Source: Variovorax sp. J2L1-78 | GTDB taxonomy: Bacteria; Pseudomonadota; Gammaproteobacteria; Burkholderiales; Burkholderiaceae_C | DNA: 64,000 bases | Direction: 5' to 3' | NCBI RefSeq assembly: GCF_030317205.1 | Contig: NZ_JASZYB010000001.1 | Location: forward strand, 2,542,001-2,606,000 | Program-made: the position numbers and the translations under genes | Notes under the pieces: model-generated | Told to the model about the DNA's origin: nothing | The model's input: only the letters and a program-made list of their open reading frames with translations | The model's database searches: none | Shown: piece after piece, positions 43,943 through 53,578 of the stretch | Position numbering within the stretch: the stretch's first letter is position 1 | How the letters are laid out: every line of letters starts with the position of its first letter

Positions 43943-46108
43943 TCAACGTGCGGCGTTGCGGTCGGTGATCATCTTCGGCGTGATGAATACCAGCATTTCG
44001 GTCTTGTTGTAGGTGCGCTCGCGCGTCCGGAAAAGGGCGCCCAGGTAAGGCACTTCACCCAGCACCGGAATACGCGACTCGTTGTTGCTTTCGGTCATTT
44101 CGAAGATACCACCGATCACCACCGTGCCGCCGTTCTCCACCAGCACCTCGGTCTGCACATGCTTGGTGTTGATCGCGAAACCGGCCGTGGTCGCCTGCCC
44201 CACCGTGTCCTTGTTGACGTCCAGCGTCAGGATGATGTTGCCTTCCGGTGTGATCTGCGGTGTCACTTCCAGCTTGAGGTTGGCCTTGCGGAAAGCGATG
44301 GAGGTCGCACCGCTGGAGGTGGCCACCTGGTAAGGCAGTTCGGTACCTTGTTCGATCAACGCCTTGGTCTGGTCGGCCGTGACGACGCGGGGGCTCGACA
44401 CCACCTTGCCCTTGCCGTCGGCCTCGAGGGCCGAGATTTCCAGGTTGAGCATGCGCGACAGACTGGAGTTGAACAGCGAAATCGCGAAGGTGCCGGGATC
44501 GATGCCATTGCCCCCCACGCCCTGGGAGGGCAGGTTCACGAAATTGCTCTGGGTGAACTGCGGGAAGGCGACGGTGGGGCTGGTCGACGTGCTGGTGGCC
44601 ACGCCGTTCGTCACCGTGGTGGTGGTGCCACCGCCGGTCACGTTGGGATAGGTGCCGATCGCCGTGCGGCTGTTGATGGCGCCGCCACCGAGCTTGACGC
44701 CCAGCGACCGACCGAAGGTGTCCGATGCCTCGACGATGCGCGCCTCGATCAGCACCTGGCGCACGGGAACGTCGAGCTTCTGGATCAGTTCGGCGACCTG
44801 CGCCAGGCGCGTGGGCACGTCGGACACGAAGAGCTGGTTGGTGCGTGACTCCGCGATCACGCTGCCGCGCGGACTCAGGATACGAGACGCGTTGGAACCA
44901 CCACCGCCCCCGCCCGCGCTGGCACCGGTGCCGGTCAGGCCCTGCGCGATCGTCAACGCCTTGGTGTAGTTGAGCTGGAACGACTGCGTGCGCAGGGGCT
45001 CGAGGGTTTCGATGGCCGCCTTGGCCTCGAACTCCATCTTTTCCTTGGCATTGATCTCGTCCTTCGGCGCGATCCACAACACGCTGCCGTTCTTGCGCAT
45101 GCCCAGGTTCTTCGCCTGCATGATGATGTCCAGCGCCTGGTCCCAGGGCACGTCCTTCAGCCGGAGCGTCAGCGCACCCGTCACCGAATCGGATGTGACG
45201 ATGTTGAAGTTCGTGAAATCGGCAATGACCTGCAGCAGTGAACGGATTTCGATGTTCTGGAAGTTCAGGGACAGCTTTTCGCCGCTGTAGCCGACACCCT
45301 GCGTCAGCTTGGTCGGGTCGACCTTGCGAGGACGCACTTCCACGACGAACTGGTTCTCGCTCTGGTAGGCGCTGTGCTCCCAGTCGCCCTTGGGCTCGAT
45401 GGTCATGCGCACGCGGTCGCCGGACTGCTGCGCCGTGATCAGTTGCACCGGCGTTCCGAAATCGGCCACATCGAGGCGACGGCGCAGCCCTTCGGGCAAG
45501 GTCGACTTGGTGAACTCGACGACCAGGTTCTTGCCTTGCTGGCGGATGTCGACGCCCACCTGGTTGTTGGCCAGGTCGACGATCACCCGGCCGGTGTTGT
45601 CGGCACCCAGGCGGAAGTCGACATCGCGCAGCGGCAAGGTGTCGCGGTTGCGGTTCTCGGCGAAGCTGGCGGACGCCGACGCCGGGGCCGCCAGGGCGGC
45701 ACCCGCCACGGGCTCGAGCGAGACGAGCAGCGAGCGGCCCTGGATCTCGGTCTTGTAGGCGGTGGCCTGTTTCAGGTTCAAGACCAGGCGCGTGCGCTCC
45801 CCGGCCTGGACCACGTTGATGGAACGCAGGTTGCCCTGGTTCACCTCGACGGCCGAGCGGCCGATCGCGTTGCTGACGCCCGGAAAATCAAGCGCGATCC
45901 GCGCCGGCGTCTGGATGGCGAAGCCGGCGGGCACCGTGCTCAGCGGCTGCGTGAGGTCGATGCGCACGACCTCCGCGCCGGACTGCATCGAGGTGGTCAC
46001 CGACTCGATCGCGTTCTGCGCCTGCGCCGCCGCCATGGCGGCGAACATGCCGAGCGTGAGGCCGGCACCGCGGAGCCACCGTACAACCATCGTTTTTTGT
46101 TGACTCAT
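43943..46108 (-). CDS. pilQ: Type IV pilus secretin PilQ
   Basis: PilQ forms the outer-membrane pore through which the type IV pilus passes. The ATG at 46108 (MSQQKTMVVRWLRG) gives 721 aa with a signal peptide ending near AMAAAQA. Order: two AMIN domains (about 30-280), a secretin/TonB short domain (LSLNFQNIEIRSLLQVIAD), N1 domain, and the C-terminal secretin domain with VPVLGEVPYLG-like RIPVLGEVPYLGALF. A Gly-rich linker and a Thr/Ser-rich loop are present. It is last of pilMNOPQ and overlaps pilP by 4 nt. Confidence 0.97.
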   Translation of the reverse strand: MSQQKTMVVRWLRGAGLTLGMFAAMAAAQAQNAIESVTTSMQSGAEVVRIDLTQPLSTVPAGFAIQTPARIALDFPGVSNAIGRSAVEVNQGNLRSINVVQAGERTRLVLNLKQATAYKTEIQGRSLLVSLEPVAGAALAAPASASASFAENRNRDTLPLRDVDFRLGADNTGRVIVDLANNQVGVDIRQQGKNLVVEFTKSTLPEGLRRRLDVADFGTPVQLITAQQSGDRVRMTIEPKGDWEHSAYQSENQFVVEVRPRKVDPTKLTQGVGYSGEKLSLNFQNIEIRSLLQVIADFTNFNIVTSDSVTGALTLRLKDVPWDQALDIIMQAKNLGMRKNGSVLWIAPKDEINAKEKMEFEAKAAIETLEPLRTQSFQLNYTKALTIAQGLTGTGASAGGGGGGSNASRILSPRGSVIAESRTNQLFVSDVPTRLAQVAELIQKLDVPVRQVLIEARIVEASDTFGRSLGVKLGGGAINSRTAIGTYPNVTGGGTTTTVTNGVATSTSTSPTVAFPQFTQSNFVNLPSQGVGGNGIDPGTFAISLFNSSLSRMLNLEISALEADGKGKVVSSPRVVTADQTKALIEQGTELPYQVATSSGATSIAFRKANLKLEVTPQITPEGNIILTLDVNKDTVGQATTAGFAINTKHVQTEVLVENGGTVVIGGIFEMTESNNESRIPVLGEVPYLGALFRTRERTYNKTEMLVFITPKMITDRNAAR

Positions 46109-46644
46109 TTCGACCTCTCTTGCAGTTCCAGCGTCGCCACGCGTTCGATCCATTCACCGGCGGCGTCCTGCACGATTTCACGCAAGCCGAGTTCGGTTTC
46201 GTTGATACGGGTAATGCGCCCGTAATTCAGTCCCAGGTAGTTGCCGACACGCACCTGGTAGAGCAACTTGTCCACGCGCACCAAGGCGATCGGCTGGCCG
46301 TTGCGGCTCATGCTGCCGACCATCGCCATCGCGTCCAGCGGAAAGGACTCGAGCGCCTCCTTGCGCCGCGTCAGTTCCGGACCGATGAGCCCCGAGGTCG
46401 AGGGCTGGGCGGAGTCCCGGCGCAACGCCTGCGTCAGTTTCTGGCTGTTGAACGGCTCGAACGCCGCGCCCTCGGTATACGCCTGCGGCGTGAATTTCTT
46501 GGGTTCCGTCAGGGGGGGAACCGTCGGCCGCACCTTCGTGCGCTCTTCGACCATCCACTGCTGCAGGTCCTTCTGTTCAGCCCCCCAGCATCCACTGAGG
46601 AGCATCACCACGGCGCAGAGTCCCAACGCTTTGGCGCTTCTCAT
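46105..46644 (-). CDS. pilP: Type IV pilus lipoprotein PilP
   Basis: PilP is the inner-membrane lipoprotein that links PilNO to PilQ. The 179-residue product has lipobox LSGC (C19), a flexible middle, and the C-terminal HR domain with GNYLGLNYGRITRINETELGL. It overlaps pilO and pilQ by 4 nt on each side. Confidence 0.95.
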   Translation of the reverse strand: MRSAKALGLCAVVMLLSGCWGAEQKDLQQWMVEERTKVRPTVPPLTEPKKFTPQAYTEGAAFEPFNSQKLTQALRRDSAQPSTSGLIGPELTRRKEALESFPLDAMAMVGSMSRNGQPIALVRVDKLLYQVRVGNYLGLNYGRITRINETELGLREIVQDAAGEWIERVATLELQERSK

Positions 46645-47318
46645 TTTTTCTTCGCTCCGGATGCCGCTGTACGCCGCTGGGTGGCCTGCTCTTCTTCGTC
46701 GAGGTAGCGGTAGGTGCGCGCGGTGGCGTCCATGGTCAACGCGCCATCCTTCTGCGGCGTGATCGACAGGTTGTTCAGGGTGACGATGCGCGAAAGGTTG
46801 GCGACGTCGGCCACGAAAGCACCCATGTCGTGGTATTTCCCGCTGACGCGAACCGCGATCGGCAACTCGGCGTAGTAATCCCGAACGGCCACCTGGCCCG
46901 GTCGGAACAGCTCGAACTGCAGGCTGCGGCCCAGGCCGGCCTGGTTGATGTCGGACAGCAAGGCGTCCATTTCCGCCTTGCTGGGCAATTGCTTCTCGAG
47001 CAGAGTCACGTACTGCTGGGCCTGCTCGCGCTGCTTCTTCAGGAGGTCGAGGTTGGCTGCCTGCGCCACCTTCTTCTGGTAGTCCGCGCGAAGGGTCACT
47101 TCCTTGGCACGCTCGGCCTCCAACTCGTCATTGGAGTTGGTCAGCCACGCGAACCACAGTGCGACCAGCACGAGGGCCGTGACGGCAACGGAGAGGAGAT
47201 AGCGCGGAACAGCAGGCCAGACCGACGGGTCGTTCGGATTGAGCCCTTTGAACTGCTCGGAGAAGCGCCGCAGTGCGTCGCCAACGTCGACTTTCGGAGC
47301 GGATTTTCTGGTCGCCAT
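46641..47318 (-). CDS. pilO: Type IV pilus assembly protein PilO
   Basis: PilO is a bitopic inner-membrane protein that pairs with PilN. The 225-residue product has one TM (about 45-66, LLSVAVTALVLVALWFAWL), a coiled coil (KEVTLRADYQKKVAQAANL), and a periplasmic ferredoxin-like part with LPIAVRVSGKYHDMGAFVA. It is 12 nt after pilN. Confidence 0.95.
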   Translation of the reverse strand: MATRKSAPKVDVGDALRRFSEQFKGLNPNDPSVWPAVPRYLLSVAVTALVLVALWFAWLTNSNDELEAERAKEVTLRADYQKKVAQAANLDLLKKQREQAQQYVTLLEKQLPSKAEMDALLSDINQAGLGRSLQFELFRPGQVAVRDYYAELPIAVRVSGKYHDMGAFVADVANLSRIVTLNNLSITPQKDGALTMDATARTYRYLDEEEQATQRRTAASGAKKK

Positions 47319-47330
47319 GGACAGGTCCCC

Positions 47331-47966
47331 TTAGCCTTTGGCAGGTGCTGCGACAGCACCTTTGGCCGGCGCAGAAGCCGCACCGGCGGCTGGCTTCTGA
47401 ACGTCGGTCGGACGTTTCAGGCCGATGCGCATCGTAAAGTTCGCGACCCGGCGCTGGTCACGCGGGCTCAACGCGACGGTGCCCGCCGTGATCTCCACAA
47501 GCTCGGGTTTGACCAGCCACGGGCTGCTGTTGCCGAGATTGCGCAGCAATTCGGAAACGCGCTCGTTCGACTGCGCCATGCCCTGCAATGTGACGGCCCG
47601 ATCGTCTTGTTTCATGCTGGCGAGGTAGACGCCATCCGGCAGTTGCCGCACCAGTTCATTCAGCAGATGCACGGGCATGTTGCGGTCGCCCTGCAGATCT
47701 TCCACGGCCTGTTGACGCGCCTTCAAGGCGGCGATCTCGGCCTGCAGCGTCGCAATTTCCTTGATCTCGGACTCGAGCTTCTTGATCTCGGTCTGCAGAT
47801 AATTGTTCTTCGCCTGCTGGCTGGAGATCTGCGCCTGAAACCAGACGTAACCAGCGCCCGCGATCAGACCACCGAGCAGCGCGGCGGCGCCCAGCGTGGC
47901 ATAGAAGCTCTCGCGGCGACGCTTGCGCGCCGCCTCGCGGTGCGGCAGTAGGTTGATCAGGATCAC
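47331..47966 (-). CDS. pilN: Type IV pilus assembly protein PilN
   Basis: PilN binds PilM through its N-terminal INLLP motif. The GTG at 47966 starts the product with MILINLLPHREAARKRRR and gives 211 aa; it overlaps the pilM stop by 4 nt. A single TM follows, then a coiled coil (QTEIKKLESEIKEIATLQ) and a periplasmic domain. The C-terminal Ala/Pro/Lys repeats look disordered. A longer in-frame upstream start is possible but lacks support from the family. Confidence 0.95.
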   Translation of the reverse strand: MILINLLPHREAARKRRRESFYATLGAAALLGGLIAGAGYVWFQAQISSQQAKNNYLQTEIKKLESEIKEIATLQAEIAALKARQQAVEDLQGDRNMPVHLLNELVRQLPDGVYLASMKQDDRAVTLQGMAQSNERVSELLRNLGNSSPWLVKPELVEITAGTVALSPRDQRRVANFTMRIGLKRPTDVQKPAAGAASAPAKGAVAAPAKG

Positions 47967-49042
47967 TGCAGAAACCTCCGCATCGCCAAACCGCACGACG
48001 TCAGATAAGAGGGTGCCTCACGCTTGACTTTCTTCTCCCGAATGCCAGCGCTGATCTCCATTCCCTCGAAAGGATTCACCAGGGAGCAGGCGAAGGAGGT
48101 CTGCCGTGTCACCGCGCTGGTCAGTCCCGGAAGTGCCGCAGAGCCGCCGGCGAGCAGAACGTAGTCCACCCGGTTGTGCGGCGTGCTCGTGAAGAAGAAC
48201 TGCAAGGCGCGCGCGATTTCCTGGGCGATGCTGGCCACGAAGGGCTTGAGCACACCCGCGTTGTAGTCGTCGGGCAGGTCGCCGCTTCGCTTCTTGCCCT
48301 CGGCTTCTTCGACAGAAAACCCGTACTGACGAACGATGAGTTGCGTCAGCTGCGCGCCCCCGAAGGCCTGATCACGGTCGTACAGCACTTCCTGATTGCG
48401 CAAGACCTGCATGCTGGTCGTGTAAGCGCCGACTTCGAAGAGCGCCACGACGGCGTCACGCCCTTGGCCAGGAAGCTGCTCGATCAGCCGCGCCGTGGCA
48501 AGCCGCGAGGCGTAGGACTCCACATCCAGAATCATGGCCTTGAGACCGGCTGCTTCGGCCAAGCCCTGTCGGTCCTGCACCTTCTCCTTGCGCGACGCGG
48601 CGATGAGGACTTCGACGTCGCCCGCCGAACCGGCGCTCGGGCCCATGACACAGAAGTCAAGGCTGACTTCGTCCAGCGAAAAGGGGATGTATTGGTTCGC
48701 CTCCGATTCGACCTGAAGTTCGAGTTCCTGCTCGCTCATGCCCCCGGGAAGGATGATTTTCTTGGTGATGACGGCAGAAGGCGGCAGCGCGAGGGCCACA
48801 TTGCGGGTTTTCGTGCCACTCTTGCGAACCACGCGGCGCACGGCCTCGGCCACCTCATCGAACTTCTCGACGTTACCGTCCGTGATCCAGCCGCGCTCGA
48901 GTGGCTCGATGGCGCAACGCTCCAGCACCAGTTTTCCGCCGGCATCGCGGCCCAGTTCGACCAGCTTGACGCTGGACGAACTCACGTCCAGCCCGACCAA
49001 CGGCGAGGGCTGACGACGAAACAACGATCCGAAGGCGGTCAA
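47963..49042 (-). CDS. pilM: Type IV pilus inner-membrane platform ATPase-fold protein PilM
   Basis: PilM is an actin-like cytosolic protein recruited to PilN. The 359-residue product starts at a TTG (49042): MTAFGSLFRRQPSPLVGLDV, with GGATG-type Shine-Dalgarno bases about 9-13 nt upstream. Actin-fold motifs are VGLDVSSSSVKLVEL, VALFEVGAYTTSMQV and LLAGGSAALPGL. It is first of pilMNOPQ and divergent from mrcA, the conserved arrangement in beta- and gamma-proteobacteria. Confidence 0.94.
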   Translation of the reverse strand: MTAFGSLFRRQPSPLVGLDVSSSSVKLVELGRDAGGKLVLERCAIEPLERGWITDGNVEKFDEVAEAVRRVVRKSGTKTRNVALALPPSAVITKKIILPGGMSEQELELQVESEANQYIPFSLDEVSLDFCVMGPSAGSAGDVEVLIAASRKEKVQDRQGLAEAAGLKAMILDVESYASRLATARLIEQLPGQGRDAVVALFEVGAYTTSMQVLRNQEVLYDRDQAFGGAQLTQLIVRQYGFSVEEAEGKKRSGDLPDDYNAGVLKPFVASIAQEIARALQFFFTSTPHNRVDYVLLAGGSAALPGLTSAVTRQTSFACSLVNPFEGMEISAGIREKKVKREAPSYLTSCGLAMRRFLQ

Positions 49043-49091
49043 GGTCTATCCCATCCGTTTGTAACGATTGGAAAAATTTGCGTATGGTTGC

Positions 49092-49121
49092 ATGCTAGCA
49101 GCAAGATCACGCGACCTCCAA
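49092..49121 (-). promoter_or_regulatory. Possible promoter of pilMNOPQ
   Basis: On the minus strand TTGGAG (49121-49116) and TAGCAT (49097-49092) are 18 nt apart. A start near 49085 gives a leader of about 43 nt. The match is moderate. Confidence 0.35.
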
Positions 49122-49254
49122 GAATCACGAACGGCCCGCCGCTGAGGCGTTGTCAAAAGTTCACGCAGACGTTCGCTTCTGCAACTTACGTGACGCGGCA
49201 CGTATTTCGGTGCATTCGGCGCCAGCGAGTCCCCGCTTACGGAATCGGCGTTTT

Positions 49255-49260
49255 TATAAT
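49255..49260 (+). promoter_or_regulatory. -10 element of mrcA
   Basis: A perfect TATAAT lies at 49255-49260; no good -35 is visible. The predicted start at about 49267 would fall just inside the GTG alternative start of mrcA, supporting use of the ATG at 49284. Confidence 0.5.
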
Positions 49261-49283
49261 GCGCGGTGACTCAGTCCCCCTCC

Positions 49284-51680
49284 ATGCCCGATTCTCCCCG
49301 CCCCGCGCGCCCGAAAAAAACCGCTCCGGCGCGCCCCCTGTGGCTGACATGGCTGCTGCGCCTGTTGGCCTGGGGCGTCGGTATCGCCGTCGCCGGTGTC
49401 GTCGCGATCGTCTGCATCATCGCCGTCGCGCTCGCGGTGGCGTATCCCAACCTACCCGATATTTCCGAACTCGCCGACTACCGGCCGAAGCTCCCCCTGC
49501 GGGTGTTTTCGTCCGAAGGTGTCCTCATCGGCGAATTCGGTGAAGAGCGCCGCAATCTCACACCCATCTCCACCATCCCGAAGGTCATGAAGGACGCCGT
49601 TCTGGCCGCCGAGGATGCGCGCTTCTACGACCACGGCGGCGTTGACTACAAGGGGCTGGTGCGCGCGGGCCTGGCGAACATGAACCGCGTGAAGAGCCAG
49701 GGCGCATCCACCATCACCATGCAGGTGGCGCGCAATGTCTACCTGAGCTCGGAGAAGACGCTGACGCGCAAGATCTACGAAGTGCTCCTGACCTTCAAGC
49801 TGGAGCATCTGCTCAGCAAGGACCAGATCTTCGAGATCTACCTCAACCAGATCTACCTCGGCAACCGGGCCTACGGCTTCGCCGCCGCTTCGGAGGCCTA
49901 CTTCGGCAAACCGCTGACAGACATCACGATCGCCCAGGCCGCGATGCTCGCGGGCCTGCCGAAGGCGCCGGGCGCCAACAATCCTGTGAGCAACCCGTCG
50001 CGCGCACGCGGCCGCCAGTTGTATGTGATCGACCGCATGCGCGATGCCGGCTTCATCACTGCCGAGCAGGCAGCCGACGCCAAGAAGGAAGAACTGCACC
50101 TGCGGGATGGGGCCGACCCCACGCGCCTGCACGCCGAATACGTGGCCGAAACGGTTCGCCAACTGATGTACAGCCAGTACGGCGACAGCACCTACACGCG
50201 GGGGCTGAAGGTCTACACCTCGCTGGTCGCCGCCGACCAGGCCGCCGCTTACCGGGCGTTGCGCAAGGGGATCATGGACTACGAGCGTCGGCAGATCTAC
50301 CGCGGACCCGAGAAGTTCGTCGACCTGCCCGATGACCCGAAGGAATTGGACGAAGCGGTCGACGATGCCCTGGCCGAACACCCGGACAACGGGGACGTGA
50401 TGTCCGCCGTGGTGCTGAAGGCGAATGCGAAGGAGATCACGGCCGTGCGCGCCAATGGCGACGTATTGCAGATCACCGGCGATGGGCTCAAGCCGGCGCA
50501 GTCCGGGCTGTCGGACAAGGCACCGCCGAACATCAAGGTGCGCCGTGGTGCGGTGATCCGCGTCGCCCGGACCCCCAAGAACACCTTCGAGATCACCCAG
50601 CTCCCCGAGGTCGAGGGCGCATTCGTCGCGCTCGACCCGCGCGACGGCGCGGTCAAAGCGATGGTCGGTGGCTTCGACTTCAGCAAGAACAAGTTCAACC
50701 ATGTGACGCAGGCCTGGCGTCAGCCAGGGTCGAGCTTCAAGCCCTTCATCTACTCCGCGGCGCTCGAGAAAGGCTTCTCGCCCTCGACGGTGATCAACGA
50801 CGGCCCCCTCTTCTTCGACGCCGGCACCACCGGCGGCCAGCCCTGGGAGCCCAAGAACTACGACGGCGGTTTCGAAGGCCCGATGTCGATGCGCCGGGCG
50901 CTGATGAAGTCCAAGAACATGGTGTCGATCCGGATCCTGCAGTCGATCGGCACGCGCTACGCGCAGGACTGGATCGGCAACTTCGGTTTCGAGAAGGAAA
51001 AGCACCCGGCCTACCTGCCCATGGCGCTGGGCGCCGGCTCGGTCACGCCGATGCAGATGGCGACGGCCTATTCGGTGTTCGCCAACGGCGGCTACCGCGT
51101 GAACCCCTACCTGATCACGCGCGTGACCGACCACAAGGACAAGGTCCTGGTCGAGACCCAGCCGCCGCTGCTCAACGAGAGCATGCGCGCCATCCCGCAG
51201 CGCAACGCCTTCATCATGGACAGCCTCCTGCAATCGGTGGCGAGCGGCGGGACGGCCGCGAAGGCGCAGGCCACGCTCAAGCGCCCCGACATCTACGGCA
51301 AGACCGGCACGACCAACGATTCGCTGGACGCCTGGTTCGCCGGCTTCCAGCCCACCATGACCGCCATCGCCTGGATCGGCTACGACACCCCGCGCAAGCT
51401 GGGCGACCGCGAAACCGGCGGCGGCCTGAGCCTGCCGATCTGGATCAGCTTCATGGAAACCGCCCTCAAGGGCGTGCCGGTGACCGAGCCCACCGCACCG
51501 GCGGGCGTGGTCAATGTCGGCGGGGAGTTGTATTACGACGACTACGGACCGGGCCGAGGCGTGACCAGCCTGGGGGTCGATGCCGCATCGACCAGCGGCG
51601 AACCGATCACGGGGGCACCCATCGGCGCCCCGCCCCCGCCCGAGGAGCGCAACCGCATCCTCGACCTGTTCCGCAATTGA
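49284..51680 (+). CDS. mrcA: Penicillin-binding protein 1A
   Basis: PBP1A is a bifunctional glycan polymerase and crosslinking transpeptidase. The ATG at 49284 gives 798 aa; a GTG at 49266 is in frame but coincides with the predicted transcript start. After a basic N-terminus and one TM (about 24-53), the glycosyltransferase domain has catalytic E110 in AAEDARFYDH and later QGASTITMQVARN. The transpeptidase domain has the nucleophile in PGSSFKP (about 482), SKN in MKSKNMVS and KTGTT (about 672). An OB-like insertion lies between. No Shine-Dalgarno is seen. Confidence 0.97.
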   Translation: MPDSPRPARPKKTAPARPLWLTWLLRLLAWGVGIAVAGVVAIVCIIAVALAVAYPNLPDISELADYRPKLPLRVFSSEGVLIGEFGEERRNLTPISTIPKVMKDAVLAAEDARFYDHGGVDYKGLVRAGLANMNRVKSQGASTITMQVARNVYLSSEKTLTRKIYEVLLTFKLEHLLSKDQIFEIYLNQIYLGNRAYGFAAASEAYFGKPLTDITIAQAAMLAGLPKAPGANNPVSNPSRARGRQLYVIDRMRDAGFITAEQAADAKKEELHLRDGADPTRLHAEYVAETVRQLMYSQYGDSTYTRGLKVYTSLVAADQAAAYRALRKGIMDYERRQIYRGPEKFVDLPDDPKELDEAVDDALAEHPDNGDVMSAVVLKANAKEITAVRANGDVLQITGDGLKPAQSGLSDKAPPNIKVRRGAVIRVARTPKNTFEITQLPEVEGAFVALDPRDGAVKAMVGGFDFSKNKFNHVTQAWRQPGSSFKPFIYSAALEKGFSPSTVINDGPLFFDAGTTGGQPWEPKNYDGGFEGPMSMRRALMKSKNMVSIRILQSIGTRYAQDWIGNFGFEKEKHPAYLPMALGAGSVTPMQMATAYSVFANGGYRVNPYLITRVTDHKDKVLVETQPPLLNESMRAIPQRNAFIMDSLLQSVASGGTAAKAQATLKRPDIYGKTGTTNDSLDAWFAGFQPTMTAIAWIGYDTPRKLGDRETGGGLSLPIWISFMETALKGVPVTEPTAPAGVVNVGGELYYDDYGPGRGVTSLGVDAASTSGEPITGAPIGAPPPPEERNRILDLFRN

Positions 51681-51689
51681 GTGGGTCGC

Positions 51690-52019
51690 TCAGGCCGAGA
51701 AATCGAGTCGGAGCCCGGCCTGGAGCGATGCCTCGCGCGACAGGTTCGAGAAGAATTCTTCGCCGGTCTTGGTGTCGACCCATGCCGTGCCGTCGTGCCG
51801 GTAGTGGTAGCCGCCGGAGCGTGCGGCCAACCAGATCTCCTGCAGCGGCTTTTGCAGGTTGACGATCAACTGGCTCCCGTTGGGGAAGCTCAAGGTGATC
51901 ATCCCGCCGACCCGCTGATTGTCGATGTCGGCCTCCGTGGCGTCGTTCAGGCGGTCGCAGGCGCACTCGATGGCGGCCAGGGCAGATTCCGCACGATCCA
52001 TGTACTCGAGGTCGGTCAT
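51690..52019 (-). CDS. cyaY: Frataxin-family protein CyaY
   Basis: CyaY regulates Fe-S cluster assembly by binding iron and the IscS desulfurase. The ATG at 52019 ([18 protein letters not shown]) gives 109 aa, standard for the family. The acidic first helix ([11 protein letters not shown]) and the strand [17 protein letters not shown] with [13 protein letters not shown] are the frataxin signature. It converges on mrcA (9 nt) and is divergent from lptM; TAGAAT at 52055-52050 may be its -10. Confidence 0.95.
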   Translation of the reverse strand: MTDLEYMDRAESALAAIECACDRLNDATEADIDNQRVGGMITLSFPNGSQLIVNLQKPLQEIWLAARSGGYHYRHDGTAWVDTKTGEEFFSNLSREASLQAGLRLDFSA

Positions 52020-52025
52020 TACAAT
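52020..52025 (+). promoter_or_regulatory. -10-like element directly before lptM
   Basis: TACAAT at 52020-52025 ends 6 nt before the lptM ATG. A start at the usual distance would fall on the A of the ATG. No -35 match is clear. Confidence 0.35.
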
Positions 52026-52031
52026 TTCGCG

Positions 52032-52283
52032 ATGTTGAACGTCCGTCAAATTCTAATGAGCGCCGTCGGCCTCGCTGCCATCGGGGTCGGCTTGGCCGGC
52101 TGCGGTCTCAAGGGCCCGCTGTATATGCCCACGGTGCCGGAGGCTGCCAACCGCGCCACGTTGCCGAGCCTGATCCTCCCGTCCACGCGCAGTGAGGCAG
52201 CGACAGCGGCGCCGGCCGATGCCGCCGTGACACCGCCCGCCGCGGCCAGCAGTGCACCCGCGAGCACGGGGGGCGCCAAGTGA
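52032..52283 (+). CDS. lptM: LptM-like lipoprotein
   Basis: The 83-residue lipoprotein has a signal peptide with lipobox LAGC (C24) followed by [13 protein letters not shown], the motif of LptM (YifL), which helps LptD assemble correctly. The rest is an Ala/Pro-rich disordered tail. The arrangement cyaY-lptM-lysA parallels cyaY-yifL in E. coli. Its stop overlaps the lysA start (GTGA). The second ATG at 52056 would shorten the signal peptide too much. Confidence 0.88.
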   Translation: MLNVRQILMSAVGLAAIGVGLAGCGLKGPLYMPTVPEAANRATLPSLILPSTRSEAATAAPADAAVTPPAAASSAPASTGGAK

Positions 52284-53557
52284 CACCCCCTCTTCTCCCT
52301 GGCCATCCTCATGTGGCCGTACGCGACGGCATGCTGCACGTGGAGGCGTTGTCGCTCGACGCGCTGGCCCGCGAGCACGGCACGCCGCTGTTTGTCTATT
52401 CGAAGCAGTGGATGCTCGACGCGCTGGCGGCCTACCGCCGCGGCTTCGAGGGCCGCGACGCCCTGGTCTGCTACGCGATGAAGGCGAACTCATCGCTCGG
52501 CGTGCTGCGCGTCTTCGCCGAAGCGGGCTGCGGATTCGACATCGTGTCGGGCGGCGAACTGGCACGGGTGTTGGCCGCAGGTGCCGACCCGGCCAAGGTG
52601 ATTTTCTCGGGCGTCGGCAAGACGCGCGACGAGATGCGCCAGGCGCTGGCCGCGGGCATCGCCTGCTTCAATGTGGAGAGCGAAGCCGAGCTCGACGTGC
52701 TCAATGCGGTGGCCCTTGCGCAGAAGCAGCGCGCCCGCATCAGCATTCGCATCAACCCGAACGTCGACCCGAAGACACACCCCTACATCTCGACCGGCCT
52801 CAAGGGCAACAAGTTCGGCGTGGCGCACGACCGTGCGCTGCATGCCTATCGCCATGCGGCCTCTCTGCCGGGTATCGAGGTGGTGGGCATCGACTGCCAC
52901 ATCGGCTCGCAGATCACCGAAGCCTCGCCCTATCTCGATGCGCTGGAGCGCGTGCTCGACCTGGTCGAGACCATCGAGCAGGCCGGCATCCCGCTGCACC
53001 ACCTCGACTTCGGCGGTGGCCTGGGGATCGACTACAACCACGACACGCCACCGGCCGCCGACGTGCTGTGGAAGCAGTTGCTCGCGCGCCTGGACGCGCG
53101 CGGCTTCGGCGATCGCCAGCTGATCGTGGAACCCGGCCGCTCGCTGATCGGCAACGCCGGCGTCTGCGTGACCGAGGTGCTCTACACCAAGCCGGGCGAG
53201 GACAAGAACTTCTGCATCATCGACGCGGCCATGAACGACCTGCCGCGTCCGGCGATGTACCAGGCCTTCCACCAGATCGTGCCGCTGGCCGAACGTTCGG
53301 CGGGTACTTCGACGACCTACGACGTGGTCGGCCCGATCTGCGAGAGCGGTGACTGGATCGGCCGCGACCGGGCACTGAATGTGGTTGAAGGCGACCTGCT
53401 GGCCGTGCTCTCGGCCGGCGCCTATTGCATGTCGATGGCCAGCAACTACAACAGCCGTGGCCGCGCCGCCGAGGTGCTGGTGAGCGGCGACCGCGCCACG
53501 CTGATCCGCCGGCGCGAAAGCGTCGACGACCAGCTGCGCGCCGAGCACTTCGACTGA
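52280..53557 (+). CDS. lysA: Diaminopimelate decarboxylase
   Basis: LysA decarboxylates meso-diaminopimelate to lysine. The 425-residue fold-type III PLP enzyme starts at a GTG overlapping the lptM stop. PLP lysine is K68 in CYAMKANSSLGVL. Other motifs are GIDCHIGSQI, DFGGGLGIDY, EPGRSLIGNAGV and CESGDWIGRDR with the catalytic Cys. It converges on msrQ. Confidence 0.97.
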   Translation: MTPPLLPGHPHVAVRDGMLHVEALSLDALAREHGTPLFVYSKQWMLDALAAYRRGFEGRDALVCYAMKANSSLGVLRVFAEAGCGFDIVSGGELARVLAAGADPAKVIFSGVGKTRDEMRQALAAGIACFNVESEAELDVLNAVALAQKQRARISIRINPNVDPKTHPYISTGLKGNKFGVAHDRALHAYRHAASLPGIEVVGIDCHIGSQITEASPYLDALERVLDLVETIEQAGIPLHHLDFGGGLGIDYNHDTPPAADVLWKQLLARLDARGFGDRQLIVEPGRSLIGNAGVCVTEVLYTKPGEDKNFCIIDAAMNDLPRPAMYQAFHQIVPLAERSAGTSTTYDVVGPICESGDWIGRDRALNVVEGDLLAVLSAGAYCMSMASNYNSRGRAAEVLVSGDRATLIRRRESVDDQLRAEHFD

Positions 53558-53578
53558 GCACAGCCGCAGCGCAGCCCC

